Shown piece by piece: positions 17,283-25,086 of a stretch of DNA of 64,000 nt. How positions within the stretch are numbered: position 1 is the first letter of the stretch; every line of letters begins with the position of its first letter. Below the pieces are notes generated by a model, which ran no database searches, was not told the DNA's origin, and saw nothing but the letters and a program-made list of their open reading frames with translations. The DNA is from a bacterium. GTDB taxonomy: Bacteria > Sysuimicrobiota > Sysuimicrobiia > Sysuimicrobiales > Segetimicrobiaceae. The stretch is from positions 191,417 to 255,416 of the forward strand of contig DATGHU010000034.1 in NCBI GenBank assembly GCA_035307765.1. Direction: 5' to 3'. The translations under genes were made by a program, and so were the position numbers.

Positions 17283-18116
17283 ATGCGGTGCAGTGTTCGC
17301 CGGTTGATTGCGGCAGCCACTGCGGCGATCCTGGTCCCTCTCGCACCCAGCTCTTCGGTCGCACATGCGCAGCTTCTTGGGATTAGCGAAGACGAGGAGA
17401 TCCAGATAGGACGGCAGGTCGAAGCCGAAGTGGCCAAGACATACGGGTTCGTGAACGATTCCGCCGAAACGCGCCGTGTGGCGACTATGGGGCTCAAGCT
17501 CGCCCGCGTTTCAGAGCGGCCAAACCTCCCGTGGACCTACCACATCGTGCGCGATTCCTCCGTGAACGCCTTCGCTGCTCCCGGGGGGTTTATTTTCGTG
17601 ACCAAAGGGCTATTGTCGTTTGCTAAATCGGACGATGAGTTAGCGTTCGTGTTGGGTCACGAAACTACCCACATCGCGCATCGCCATGCTGTGGATCTTG
17701 CCCAGCGTGAAATGGAGTTGCAGCTAGGAGCCGCCCTGATTACCCGCCTATTGTTTGGGGGGAGTTTGAGTGTATATCAGCTCTCTCAGATTGCGACTGG
17801 CCTGATCGGAGCGAAGTACTCTCGTGACAAGGAATACGAAGCGGATCATTACGGCGTGATCTATGCTCGGAAAGCGGGCTTCGACCCTAGGGCCTCCATC
17901 TCGTTTTTCGAGCGACTTCAAACACTTGAGCAGAAGCAGGGGGCGGTTGGGGTTGCTTTCGCCAGCCACCCTCCAACGCCCGATCGGATCAAGGCCATCA
18001 GAGATGAGCTTCGTCAGATAGGGTACCAGGTCGCTCTCACGGACAATTTCGTTCCTATATCTCTGACAGAACGCTGGGCCGAGCTAAAGACTAATCCCCA
18101 CAACGTCAAATTCTGA
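17283..18116 (+). CDS. M48-family exported zinc metalloprotease (BepA/LoiP-like)
   Basis: 277 residues with a signal peptide ending near VAHAQ. The zinc site is HETTHIAHRH (the HExxH of M48), and the third ligand is the Glu in YSRDKEYEADHYGVIYARKAG. VNAFAAPGGFIFVTKGLL upstream is the standard M48 strand before the active site. Such periplasmic proteases degrade or help fold outer-membrane proteins, which fits the porin-like gene two genes upstream. ATG 17283 is preferred over ATG 17277 because GGGAGG at 17269-17274 is then 8 bp away. Confidence 0.88.
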   Translation: MRCSVRRLIAAATAAILVPLAPSSSVAHAQLLGISEDEEIQIGRQVEAEVAKTYGFVNDSAETRRVATMGLKLARVSERPNLPWTYHIVRDSSVNAFAAPGGFIFVTKGLLSFAKSDDELAFVLGHETTHIAHRHAVDLAQREMELQLGAALITRLLFGGSLSVYQLSQIATGLIGAKYSRDKEYEADHYGVIYARKAGFDPRASISFFERLQTLEQKQGAVGVAFASHPPTPDRIKAIRDELRQIGYQVALTDNFVPISLTERWAELKTNPHNVKF

Positions 18117-18453
18117 TCCTCTCGCGCCACCTACCTCTGGTAGTTTCCCAACCTCCCTCCGGTACTCGTCCAGCCGGGCCTCTGCTTCAGCCCCAGGATA
18201 GCGGCAGAGTTGCTTTGGAGTTCCCTTACCACACATCTTCAGACAATTTCCGCGCTTCTCATTTCGGCCTTAGTTAAGAGTCTTCCCGTTTGCGGATACT
18301 GTTTTGAAGGGCGGCGATACCAGACAACTGCAGGCCTGAGTAGCCTACTCCGTTGGTCCGATTTCGTGACCTATAAGAGATTGGATTGATTAAGAAGCGA
18401 GCGACGATTAATTTTTCGGGCTAACTCGCATCACACCCCGGGCATTCGCGCCC
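18117..18453. other. Intergenic stretch without a gene
   Basis: No coding frame of family character is visible. Composition becomes more AT-rich toward 18300-18420, leading into the strong promoter at 18454-18483. I see no clear terminator hairpin after the M48 gene. Confidence 0.45.
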
Positions 18454-18483
18454 TTGACAGGTGAATATCGGTTTCGATATGAT
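18454..18483 (+). promoter_or_regulatory. Sigma-70-type promoter with an overlapping inverted-repeat operator
   Basis: TTGACA (18454-18459), 18 bp, TATGAT (18478-18483). An inverted repeat ATATCG-GTTT-CGATAT (18465-18480) fills the spacer and overlaps the -10 element, placed where a repressor would block RNA polymerase. A second smaller repeat, GAGA-CTAAA-TCTC, is at 18488-18500. It precedes a Zn/Mn-type binding protein gene, so a metal-responsive repressor (Zur, MntR or Fur type) is the obvious candidate, but the repeat matches none of their standard boxes by eye. Confidence 0.7.
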
Positions 18484-18535
18484 TCATGAGACTAAATCTC
18501 GATACCCAATCTCATCTATATTAAGGAGGTGCCAA

Positions 18536-19435
18536 ATGCCCTCGAGGCCCTTTCGCCGCTTGCTCGTCAGCATTGCGATAGGCTCTGTGACACTCGCGGC
18601 GGGGTACCCGGTCGCTGCCGCGCCATCCTCTCCCGTCATCGTGGTCGCCGCCGAGAATTTCTACGGCGATATCGTGGGGCAAATTGGCGGCGATCATGTC
18701 GCCGTCACGAGTATCGTGAGCGATCCCAACATCGATCCCCACGAATACGAGACTAACGCCAGGGATGCCGCTGCGGTGGCGAACGCCCGCCTCATTATTC
18801 AAAACGGTCTCGGGTACGACGCCTTTATGGACCGCCTGGAGGCGGCGTCGCCGAACTCCCAGCGAAAGCTGATCGTGGTATCAGAACTAACCGGGCACAA
18901 GAAGGGCGACAACGTGCACCTATGGTACGATCCGGCGACGATCCCCAAGGTCGCGCAGGTGGTCCTCGAGGCGCTGGTCCAGATCGATTCCGCAAACGCC
19001 CCGTCGTACCGGAACTGGTACCGAGCCTTCCAGGCGTCGCTCCCACCCCTGACCCAGGCGATCGCCGACCTTAGGGCCCAACACGCCGGCACCGCTGTTG
19101 GCGCGACGGAGCCTGTGTTCGGGTACATGGCGCAGGCGATTGGGCTGAACGTCATCACGCCCGTGAAGTTCCAGAAGGCGATCGAGGAGGGGGAGGATCC
19201 GCCCGCCGCGGCGCTGGCGCAAATGGAAGATCAGGTCAGGAAGCACCAGGTCAGGCTGCTCCTCTACAACATCCAAACGGTGTCACCCATCACCAAGCGA
19301 GTCCAGGAGCTGGCGAAGCGGCAGGGAGTTCCCGTCGTTGGCGTCTCGGAGACCGAACCGCCGGGAAAAACCTTCCAGCAGTGGATGCTGACCCAATTGG
19401 AACAGGTGCGTGCGGCCCTCGCCCAGGGGAAGTGA
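18536..19435 (+). CDS. Metal ABC transporter substrate-binding protein (ZnuA/TroA-like), orphan
   Basis: 299 residues with a signal peptide to about residue 30. Cluster 9 (SBP_bac TroA) motifs are VVAAENFYGDIVGQIGG, VSDPNIDPHEYE (metal-ligand His), NVHLWYDP (second His), VFGYMAQAIGL and GVSETEPPGKTFQQWM. The usual third histidine region reads GATEPVFGYMA, so metal coordination may differ from classical ZnuA. The ATG at 18536 has AAGGAGGT 5 bp upstream; an ATG-less extension to 18461 would cover the promoter. No permease or ATPase gene is adjacent; downstream is a broken SLH porin. It must work with a transporter encoded elsewhere or be a leftover. Confidence 0.88.
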   Translation: MPSRPFRRLLVSIAIGSVTLAAGYPVAAAPSSPVIVVAAENFYGDIVGQIGGDHVAVTSIVSDPNIDPHEYETNARDAAAVANARLIIQNGLGYDAFMDRLEAASPNSQRKLIVVSELTGHKKGDNVHLWYDPATIPKVAQVVLEALVQIDSANAPSYRNWYRAFQASLPPLTQAIADLRAQHAGTAVGATEPVFGYMAQAIGLNVITPVKFQKAIEEGEDPPAAALAQMEDQVRKHQVRLLLYNIQTVSPITKRVQELAKRQGVPVVGVSETEPPGKTFQQWMLTQLEQVRAALAQGK

Positions 19436-19466
19436 TGCAAGACACGCCCCATCCCAGGGGCATGAG

Positions 19467-20063
19467 ATGAAAACGTCGTTCTTGGCAGGACCGGTTGTGC
19501 TCGTCCTTGGGCTGCTCACGTCCGCCTGGGCCCAGCCATTCGCGGATGCGCCAACCACCTACTGGGCGCATGGTGCGCTCGCCAAGTTGGCGGCGGACGG
19601 CCTCATCCAGGACTACCGATGGCATGTTCCGCGGCGATCGAATGCTTACGCGCTATGAGATGGCGACGATCGTCGCGCGGCTCCTTGCCCGCATCGAGCT
19701 CCGGTCCGCAGCATCTACGGCCAGCAGAGCCACACCCCCCCAGCCAGAGGTGACCAAGGAAGACCTCGATCTGATTATGCAACTCGTCAATGAGTTACGC
19801 CAGGAACTGACCGACAAGAACGTCCGCCTGCCATCGTCGAGGAAGAGTTGAACGCCGTCAAGAGCAAGATCCACAACGTCAAGATCACCGGCGCGACGGA
19901 ACTCCGATACGACATCGCCCGGATCGCCACCGGGGCTCCTTTGAACGGTAACCCCACCACTGGCAATGTGAGCGTAGGCGCCAGTCCGACGGGCAACATG
20001 GCCCGGAGTGTGCTCCGGCTGTTGCCGCCCGCAGCCGGCGGGGTTCCTTGGTCTTCCTCATAG
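19467..20063 (+). pseudogene. Broken SLH-domain porin (OmpM-like) gene
   Basis: A signal peptide (MKTSFLAGPVVLVLGLLTSAWA) leads into an SLH domain: FADAPTTYWAHGALAKLAADGLI, then after a frameshift near 19640 the domain end RYEMATIVARLLARIE. A coiled-coil segment follows (KEDLDLIMQLVNELRQEL). After a second frameshift near 19840 comes ELNAVKSKIHNVKITGATELRYDI, the first barrel strand. The rest of the barrel is absent. SLH plus coiled-coil plus barrel is the envelope-tethering porin type of diderm Terrabacteria (Thermus, cyanobacteria and others), so the remnant is informative about the cell envelope. Confidence 0.8.
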
Positions 20064-20066
20064 GCG

Positions 20067-20303
20067 GAGCGTACCATGAAAGGTCCTAACACGAAAGGGA
20101 CTCGTATTGGGTGTTACGAAAAGGGGCGTATGTTGGGGGGGGACGTCCAAATGAGACTCGTTGCGCTGGAGAAGGAGGAGGTGCTCCGGCTCCTCGAGGC
20201 GGCCAAGCGGCACGGCCCGCGCTCACACGCGATGGTCCTGCACGCGATCCGGCACGGCCTGCGAGCGGCGAAGGTCATGGGCCTGTGGGTCGAGCACGTC
20301 AAA
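20067..20303 (+). repeat. Dispersed repeat D, copy 1 (5' end of a tyrosine recombinase)
   Basis: This stretch matches 32174-32417. Both begin GAGCGTACCA and both contain GTCCAAATGAGACTCGT. After that both encode MRLVALEKEEVLRLLEAAKR (from 20151), then RHGLR and VEHV, a SAM-like core start of a phage-type integrase. Copy 1 breaks off after VEHVKG, and 60 bp later a serine recombinase begins. It is a truncated integrase pseudogene (20151-20303). Confidence 0.75.
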
Positions 20304-20368
20304 GGCGCTCGGCATCGCCGCGCTAGCGGGCGCTGTCGTGGCGACTCTGCCGAAAGGAGGTGAGCAGC

Positions 20369-20938
20369 GTGATGCGCGCCGCGATTTATGCGCGGGTCTC
20401 CACGTCAGACAAGGACCAGAATCCCGAGACGCAGCTGTGGGCGCTGCGGACGTTCATCCAGGCGCAGGGCTGGCGGGCCGCCGGGGAGTACGTGGACGAG
20501 GCGTCCGCGACGAACCTGCGGGGCCGGGCCCAGTGGCGGGCGCTGCTGGACGCCGCCTCGAGGCGGCAGATCGACCTAGTCGTCTGCTGGAAGCTCGACC
20601 GCTGTTTCCGCAGCGTACTCGACGCGAACACGACCCTCCAGAACCTCAAGCGATGGGGCGTGGGGCTACGGTCCTACACCGAGTCGATGATCGACACGGC
20701 CTCCGGGTCGCCCTGGTCGGAGATGCTGTTCAACCTGATGGCCACGTTCGCGCAATTCGAGCGCGGCCTGATCTCGGAGCGGACGCGGGCGGGGATGGCC
20801 CGGGCGCAGGGCAAGCACGTCGGCCGGCCCCGGAAAGGGGGGGTCCCGGGCGCGCCCCGCGGGCCCCTGCAAATCACGGGGTCCCCTATTCGGAACGGCG
20901 AGCTGGGAAAGGGTTCCCTTTCGGCGGGAGGGGGGTGA
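20369..20938 (+). CDS. Serine recombinase of the resolvase/invertase type, C-terminus divergent
   Basis: 189 residues. The N-terminal catalytic domain is complete: AAIYARVSTSDKDQNPETQL with the nucleophile Ser, VVCWKLDRCFRS with the conserved Arg, and MATFAQFERGLISERTRAGMARA for the long E helix. The usual C-terminal helix-turn-helix after GKHVGRPRKG is not recognisable; the last 30 residues (VPGAPRGPLQITG onward) look like read-through into unrelated sequence, so DNA targeting is probably lost or changed. The GTG at 20369 sits 8 bp after AAGGAGG (20354-20360); ATG 20372 is an alternative. A 10-bp inverted repeat follows the stop. Confidence 0.8.
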   Translation: MMRAAIYARVSTSDKDQNPETQLWALRTFIQAQGWRAAGEYVDEASATNLRGRAQWRALLDAASRRQIDLVVCWKLDRCFRSVLDANTTLQNLKRWGVGLRSYTESMIDTASGSPWSEMLFNLMATFAQFERGLISERTRAGMARAQGKHVGRPRKGGVPGAPRGPLQITGSPIRNGELGKGSLSAGGG

Positions 20939-20939
20939 A

Positions 20940-20977
20940 AGTGCTGGCAAGGACCATTCCGGGATGATGCCAGCACT
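20940..20977. other. 10-bp inverted repeat just after the resolvase gene
   Basis: AGTGCTGGCA (20940-20949) is repeated inverted as TGCCAGCACT (20968-20977) with an 18-bp spacer. No T-run follows, so it is a weak terminator candidate. Given its place directly behind a resolvase-type recombinase it could equally be part of a recombination (res-like) site. Confidence 0.5.
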
Positions 20978-21058
20978 GGAGGCGTCCTCCGGGGGGCAGG
21001 GCGACTGTCGTTGGGTGTAATCGATCGCGCTACTTCAGAGAGCCTGAGAAGACCATGA

Positions 21059-21430
21059 TCAGTAATCCGGCAGATTGATCGACAGATCTCCCGACACAGT
21101 CTCAGTTCGCTCCATATCTCCGAGCGTCTTTGCTACCAGCGAGACCGCCGTAGAGACCCCCAAATAGGTCGCGGTACCATTGAAGGTGCAGCCGGCATTG
21201 CAGTGATAGGTGCCGCCGACCACGAGCGTGCCCCCCGAGGCAATTCCCCAGAGCCCATCCGAATATGCCCCCACGAAAGCGGTCCCACCCCAAGTCCCGG
21301 CAATCGTTCCCTTGGCGGAGGTACCCGAGAACGTGAGAGAATAGTGAAGCGTTGCGTGTTCCGGTGGGCGCCCCGGTAGGGCCACGATTAGAACGAGGGC
21401 GATCACGAGCCATGTCCCGAGCCCGGTCAA
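21059..21430 (-). CDS. Small exported protein of unknown function
   Basis: 123 residues: a signal peptide or anchor (residues 5-19, TWLVIALVLIVALPG), then a Gly/Thr/Ser-rich, strand-forming mature part (HYSLTFSGTSAKGTIAGTWGG, written here only as position 29-49, then GGTYHCNAGCTFNGTATYLG). Two cysteines (CNAGC) could form a disulfide. Such low-complexity beta proteins are common among secreted surface proteins; I recognise no family. The start is TTG 21430 with GAGGAGGG very close upstream, so the exact initiation codon is uncertain. Confidence 0.5.
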   Translation of the reverse strand: MTGLGTWLVIALVLIVALPGRPPEHATLHYSLTFSGTSAKGTIAGTWGGTAFVGAYSDGLWGIASGGTLVVGGTYHCNAGCTFNGTATYLGVSTAVSLVAKTLGDMERTETVSGDLSINLPDY

Positions 21431-21559
21431 CCCTCCTCACCCCTTCGCGTCCGGAGCCTGTTGCGCGGCGAGAAACATCTGAGCAAATGTTTACCCAATT
21501 ACTCTTATCATCTCCTCTTCGCTGGATGTGCCCATCGCGCCTATCGACCTGTACCGGTC

Positions 21560-21890
21560 CACGCGCGCACGACCCCGCCGACGAGGAATGTAGCAGGGCG
21601 ACGCAGTCGACGAGGGGAGCGCCGCTGCCGTGGCGCCGGCGGACGCCTCCATTGCTGGCATCATGCGCACCGCCGGGAGGCGTCCTCGCGGCGATCCGCT
21701 CTCAATACCACTACCATCCGCCTGAATGTGGGACCACGGCGTTGGCGCCTGTGCTTTGGCTCGAGGGAGTGCAACGTCAGGGCGGCGAGGGGGCAATCTC
21801 GGGGACCAGGGTTCGGATGCCACCTCGGGCAAACTCGGCCGAATAGAGACCACTATAGAGTCTGCCTCGTTCGATTGTCAGACCCGTGCG
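21560..21890. repeat. Dispersed repeat A, copy 2
   Basis: This is the partner of 1182-1451, about 20.4 kb away in the same orientation. The two outer blocks are well conserved; the middle (about 21620-21720) is longer and differs. No gene is recognisable inside. The ends do not show inverted repeats, so a transposon-end reading is not supported. Confidence 0.7.
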
Positions 21891-22360
21891 GGTGGGGGTG
21901 CTCGTGAGACTGTGCGGGGCGCCGTGCTGGGAGTGGACGCGCTACTGGACGGGCTGGGAGAGCTTGGACAGGGTGTGGCGACTTCCCCAGCCCGTCTTTG
22001 ATACTGCGCCCGAAGCCATCGCAGGACTCGCTTCAATTCGGAGAGGCGTGGCGGCTTTCGCTTTGGCATCGGCAAGTCCGCGTATTTTCAATGATCTCGA
22101 ACCGAAACGAGGAGCCGCTCGGAGTGTCGGACCAGCGCGGACCCGTGTGGAGGGGAGGGCTTCCCGCCGTCACCCGCCCGACAGCGACGTGACGCCGAGC
22201 CAGGTGGGGAACTGCCGCCGCTGCCTGAGCGCCGCCATGAGTCAGCCCAACCCGGCGACGTACGCGTTGACCGGCCCGAAGGAGTCGTATGGGCGACAGA
22301 AGATCTGATCGCGCTGTACCCTGGTTTCATTACGAGATTCGGTTGCCGCTTCGAACGCGA
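21891..22360. other. Gene-free stretch between repeat A and the chemosensory operon
   Basis: No coding frame with recognisable motifs. Bases 21930-21985 resemble 108-160 at the start of the window. Since repeat A copies also occur near both places, a larger duplicated segment has probably been broken up. Confidence 0.4.
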
Positions 22361-22813
22361 CTAGCCCCCAGGAATGTGGCTGAACAACACCCTGTAAAAA
22401 TCGACCGTGTCCCAGTAGAACCTTGTCGTGCGAACCGCGTCGGTTAATTTCTGAAAATCAACAGGCTTGACAATATAGCTGTGCACGCCCAACTCCCGGC
22501 ACGCTTGGGCGTCACGCTCTTCCTGCGAGGCGGTGAGGATGATCACGGAAATCCCTCGAGTAGATGGGTTCTCTCTGATCCTACGGAGGACTTCAATGCC
22601 GTCGATTCCCGGAAGCTTCAGATCGAGCAGGACAAGCTTCAGCCCAGCGTTGCGCTCGTGGTCCTTGGCACAGAGTATTTCGATGGCTTCCGCCCCGTCC
22701 GCGACCACCTGAATAGGGTTGGAGATATTGAACTTGCGGAGCGCGCGGACGGTCATCTCTGCGTGATCCGGCGTATCCTCAACCAGTAGGATCTCGACAG
22801 GCTCTCCGGTCAT
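22361..22813 (-). CDS. Single-domain response regulator (Rcp/CheY-like)
   Basis: 150 residues forming one receiver domain: ILLVEDTPDHAEMTVRAL with the acidic pocket, phospho-acceptor Asp in LVLLDLKLPGIDG, the Thr in IILTAS and the Lys in YIVKPVDF. The ending (FYWDTVDFYRVLF) is typical of Rcp-type regulators partnered with hybrid or phytochrome-like kinases. Its ATG lies inside the end of the upstream kinase gene (4-bp overlap), so it is the likely output of that kinase at the end of the chemosensory operon. There is no DNA-binding or enzymatic output domain. Confidence 0.9.
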   Translation of the reverse strand: MTGEPVEILLVEDTPDHAEMTVRALRKFNISNPIQVVADGAEAIEILCAKDHERNAGLKLVLLDLKLPGIDGIEVLRRIRENPSTRGISVIILTASQEERDAQACRELGVHSYIVKPVDFQKLTDAVRTTRFYWDTVDFYRVLFSHIPGG

Positions 22814-24024
22814 GTGGCCTCGCTTCCCGGAAGGGTGAAGTAGAAGGTAGCGCCCTTTCCAACCTCCCCTTCGGCCCAGACGCGTCCCCCGTGACGCTGA
22901 ATAATGCGTTGCACGATCGCGAGCCCTACGCCGGTCCCCTCGTATTCTTCTTGACGATGTAGGCGCTGAAACACGCGGAACATCTTACCGGCATACTGCA
23001 TATCGAATCCCGCACCATTGTCGTTGACGAAGTAGGTGTGGTGCGTGGGTTCCTCAAGATCAGTGCGCCCCCCGACCTCGATCACCGCGTCCTTGCGATT
23101 GCGACTGAACTTTAGGGCGTTGGAGAGCAGGTTCACGTAGACTTGTTTGAGCAGAGCGGGATCCGCCCAGCAGGGGGGAAGATCGTCAATGCGGACATCG
23201 GCTTCCTGCCCCGCTCTCGCTCCGTTCACCTCTGCCAGGGCCTGGTGGACGATATCCGCTGGCTCGACATGCTGCTTATTCACGGGTTGGCGACCGAGAC
23301 GCGAGAACGACAGCAGATCATCAATGAGATCGCTCATTCGCCGCGTCCCGTTCGCCACTTCGTGGATATACCGTTGGGCCTCTTCGGGGAGGGACGATGC
23401 ATAGTCTTCGAGGAGCATTTGAGAGAAGCCGTGTACTGTTATAACGGGTGCCCGGAGATCATGGGCGACCGAATACGCGAAGGCATCCAATTCGGCGTTC
23501 GCCTGTTCCAGTTGTTCGGCCCGATAGGCGAGTTCCTCCATGGTGCTGAGAAGCAGCGCGACGATCTGCTGCCGTTCCGGCGTGACGGCAATCTTCTTCC
23601 CGAACAATTCCACATCCATCGTCAGCCGAAATTTCTGCTGCCGGTGCCCCCCCTCTTGCTCGGCGAACAGGGCCTGCATCCGTCCTTGGAGTAGGACATC
23701 TTCGTAGGGTTTGATGAAAAAGTTGTCGGCGCCCGCTTCCAGGCCTTTGATGATGTCCATGGGCGCGCCCTTTGAGGTGAGCATAATGATGGGAGTCTCT
23801 TGAAACTTGGGGGAACCCCGCAGTTGCCGGCACAGCTCATAGCCGTCCATCCGCGGCATCACGATATCGGTGATCACCATATCCGGGTGCCAGGTGGCGG
23901 TCTTGGTGAGCGCTTCCTCCCCATCTCCCGCTACCTGCACCTCGTACCCCTCTGCCTCGATGATTGCACGGAGGCGCTCCAACTGTGTACGGCTGTCTTC
24001 AACGATGAGCACCTTCTTCCTCAT
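22810..24024 (-). CDS. Receiver-histidine kinase hybrid (REC-HisKA-HATPase)
   Basis: 404 residues. Residues 1-120 are a receiver (KVLIVEDSRTQLERL, Asp in MVITDIVMPRMDGYE, Lys in FFIKPYED). A coiled-coil linker (EELAYRAEQLEQANAELDAF) leads to a HisKA helix with the phospho-acceptor His in AYSVAHDLRAPVITVHGF, then the HATPase (NLLSNALKFSRN, DNGAGFDM, GTGVGLAIVQRI). There is no membrane segment, so it is a cytoplasmic kinase controlled by its own receiver, presumably phosphorylated by the CheA of this operon. This is an unusual output for a chemosensory cluster. It overlaps cheB by 4 bp. Confidence 0.9.
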   Translation of the reverse strand: MRKKVLIVEDSRTQLERLRAIIEAEGYEVQVAGDGEEALTKTATWHPDMVITDIVMPRMDGYELCRQLRGSPKFQETPIIMLTSKGAPMDIIKGLEAGADNFFIKPYEDVLLQGRMQALFAEQEGGHRQQKFRLTMDVELFGKKIAVTPERQQIVALLLSTMEELAYRAEQLEQANAELDAFAYSVAHDLRAPVITVHGFSQMLLEDYASSLPEEAQRYIHEVANGTRRMSDLIDDLLSFSRLGRQPVNKQHVEPADIVHQALAEVNGARAGQEADVRIDDLPPCWADPALLKQVYVNLLSNALKFSRNRKDAVIEVGGRTDLEEPTHHTYFVNDNGAGFDMQYAGKMFRVFQRLHRQEEYEGTGVGLAIVQRIIQRHGGRVWAEGEVGKGATFYFTLPGSEAT

Positions 24025-25076
24025 CGACCTCGGCCTCCTCTGCTAGCCACCAGGGTCATAATTCTGTCCGCAATGTGACTCAGCGGCTCAACGTAATCGA
24101 CGGCCCCGCGGGCGATGGCCGCCTTCGGCATCCCAAAGACTACGCAGGACGTCTCGTCCTGGGCGATCGTCTGGCCTCCGGCGTCCCGAAGCTCCTTCAT
24201 CCCGTCCGCTCCATCTTCACCCATTCCGGTCAAGATGACGCCGACAGCTCGCGGCCCATAGGTCTTGGCCACCGAGCGGAAGAGGTAGGTCGCCGATGGG
24301 CGGTGTCCGCTCACTGGGGGGACCTGGCTGAGGGCGATATCACCGTCGCCTGCCACACCGAGATGGCAGTCACCCGGGCCCAGCAGGACGCCGCCCCCGT
24401 TCAGCCGCTCGCCGTTCTTCGCCAGGCGCACGCGACGCGGCGTAAGCGATCCGAGCCACTGCGCAAGCCCTGGCTCGAAGCCCGGGCTGATGTGCTGGAC
24501 GACCAGAATCGGTATGCTGAGGTCCGGCGGCAGATCCTGCAGCACTGCCGCCAGCGCCGCCGGGCCCCCAGTCGAGGCGGCGATGGCGATGACCTGATTC
24601 CAATGAGCAGTCGGGCCGGCCAGATTCCTGACGGAATGGACTGCAGAGACCCGATCAGGCCGACCCCGTACGACCCTTACGTCCGCCATCACCTTGATTG
24701 TCGTGAGCAACTCGTGGCGCACTGCCTGAAATGCCGCGTGAGTCGGTGCCCGGGGCTTCTCCACGACGGCCACGGCTCCCAGCTTCAATGCGTTGAACGC
24801 GATCTTTACCTCATCGGGGTCCACGCTCGAACTTACCACCACGATGCGCGTGGGCGACTCGCTCATAATCCGTTTGGTCGCCTCGAACCCGTCGATCACG
24901 GGCATGCGGATGTCCATCGTGATGACATCGGGCCGCAGGCTGGCGGCGAGGGCTACCGCTTCGGCCCCATTGATCGCTTGGCCCACCACCGTCACGTCCT
25001 GATCGCTCCGCAGGACGGCGACAATGAGGTCGCGCATGACGGGGGAATCTTCGGCTACCAACACGCGAATCGGCAA
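24021..25076 (-). CDS. cheB: CheB methylesterase (receiver plus CheB domain)
   Basis: 351 residues. The receiver (VLVAEDSPVMRD, phospho-acceptor Asp55 in VITMDIRMPVIDGF, Lys in VVEKPRAP) is joined to the methylesterase domain with catalytic Ser in IAASTGGPAAL, His in VVQHISPGF and Asp in GMGEDGADG. It removes methyl groups from the receptor for adaptation. The start is TTG 25076, with TAGGAG 7 bp upstream lying across the stop codon of cheA; the longer frame to 25130 would overlap cheA and has no ribosome-binding site. Confidence 0.93.
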   Translation of the reverse strand: MPIRVLVAEDSPVMRDLIVAVLRSDQDVTVVGQAINGAEAVALAASLRPDVITMDIRMPVIDGFEATKRIMSESPTRIVVVSSSVDPDEVKIAFNALKLGAVAVVEKPRAPTHAAFQAVRHELLTTIKVMADVRVVRGRPDRVSAVHSVRNLAGPTAHWNQVIAIAASTGGPAALAAVLQDLPPDLSIPILVVQHISPGFEPGLAQWLGSLTPRRVRLAKNGERLNGGGVLLGPGDCHLGVAGDGDIALSQVPPVSGHRPSATYLFRSVAKTYGPRAVGVILTGMGEDGADGMKELRDAGGQTIAQDETSCVVFGMPKAAIARGAVDYVEPLSHIADRIMTLVASRGGRGR

Positions 25077-25086
25077 GGTCTCGCTC

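Noticed and set aside
20940-20977. Rho-independent terminator after the resolvase gene
   Set aside because: The stem is 10 bp with an 18-nt loop and no T-run follows; kept only as an inverted repeat.
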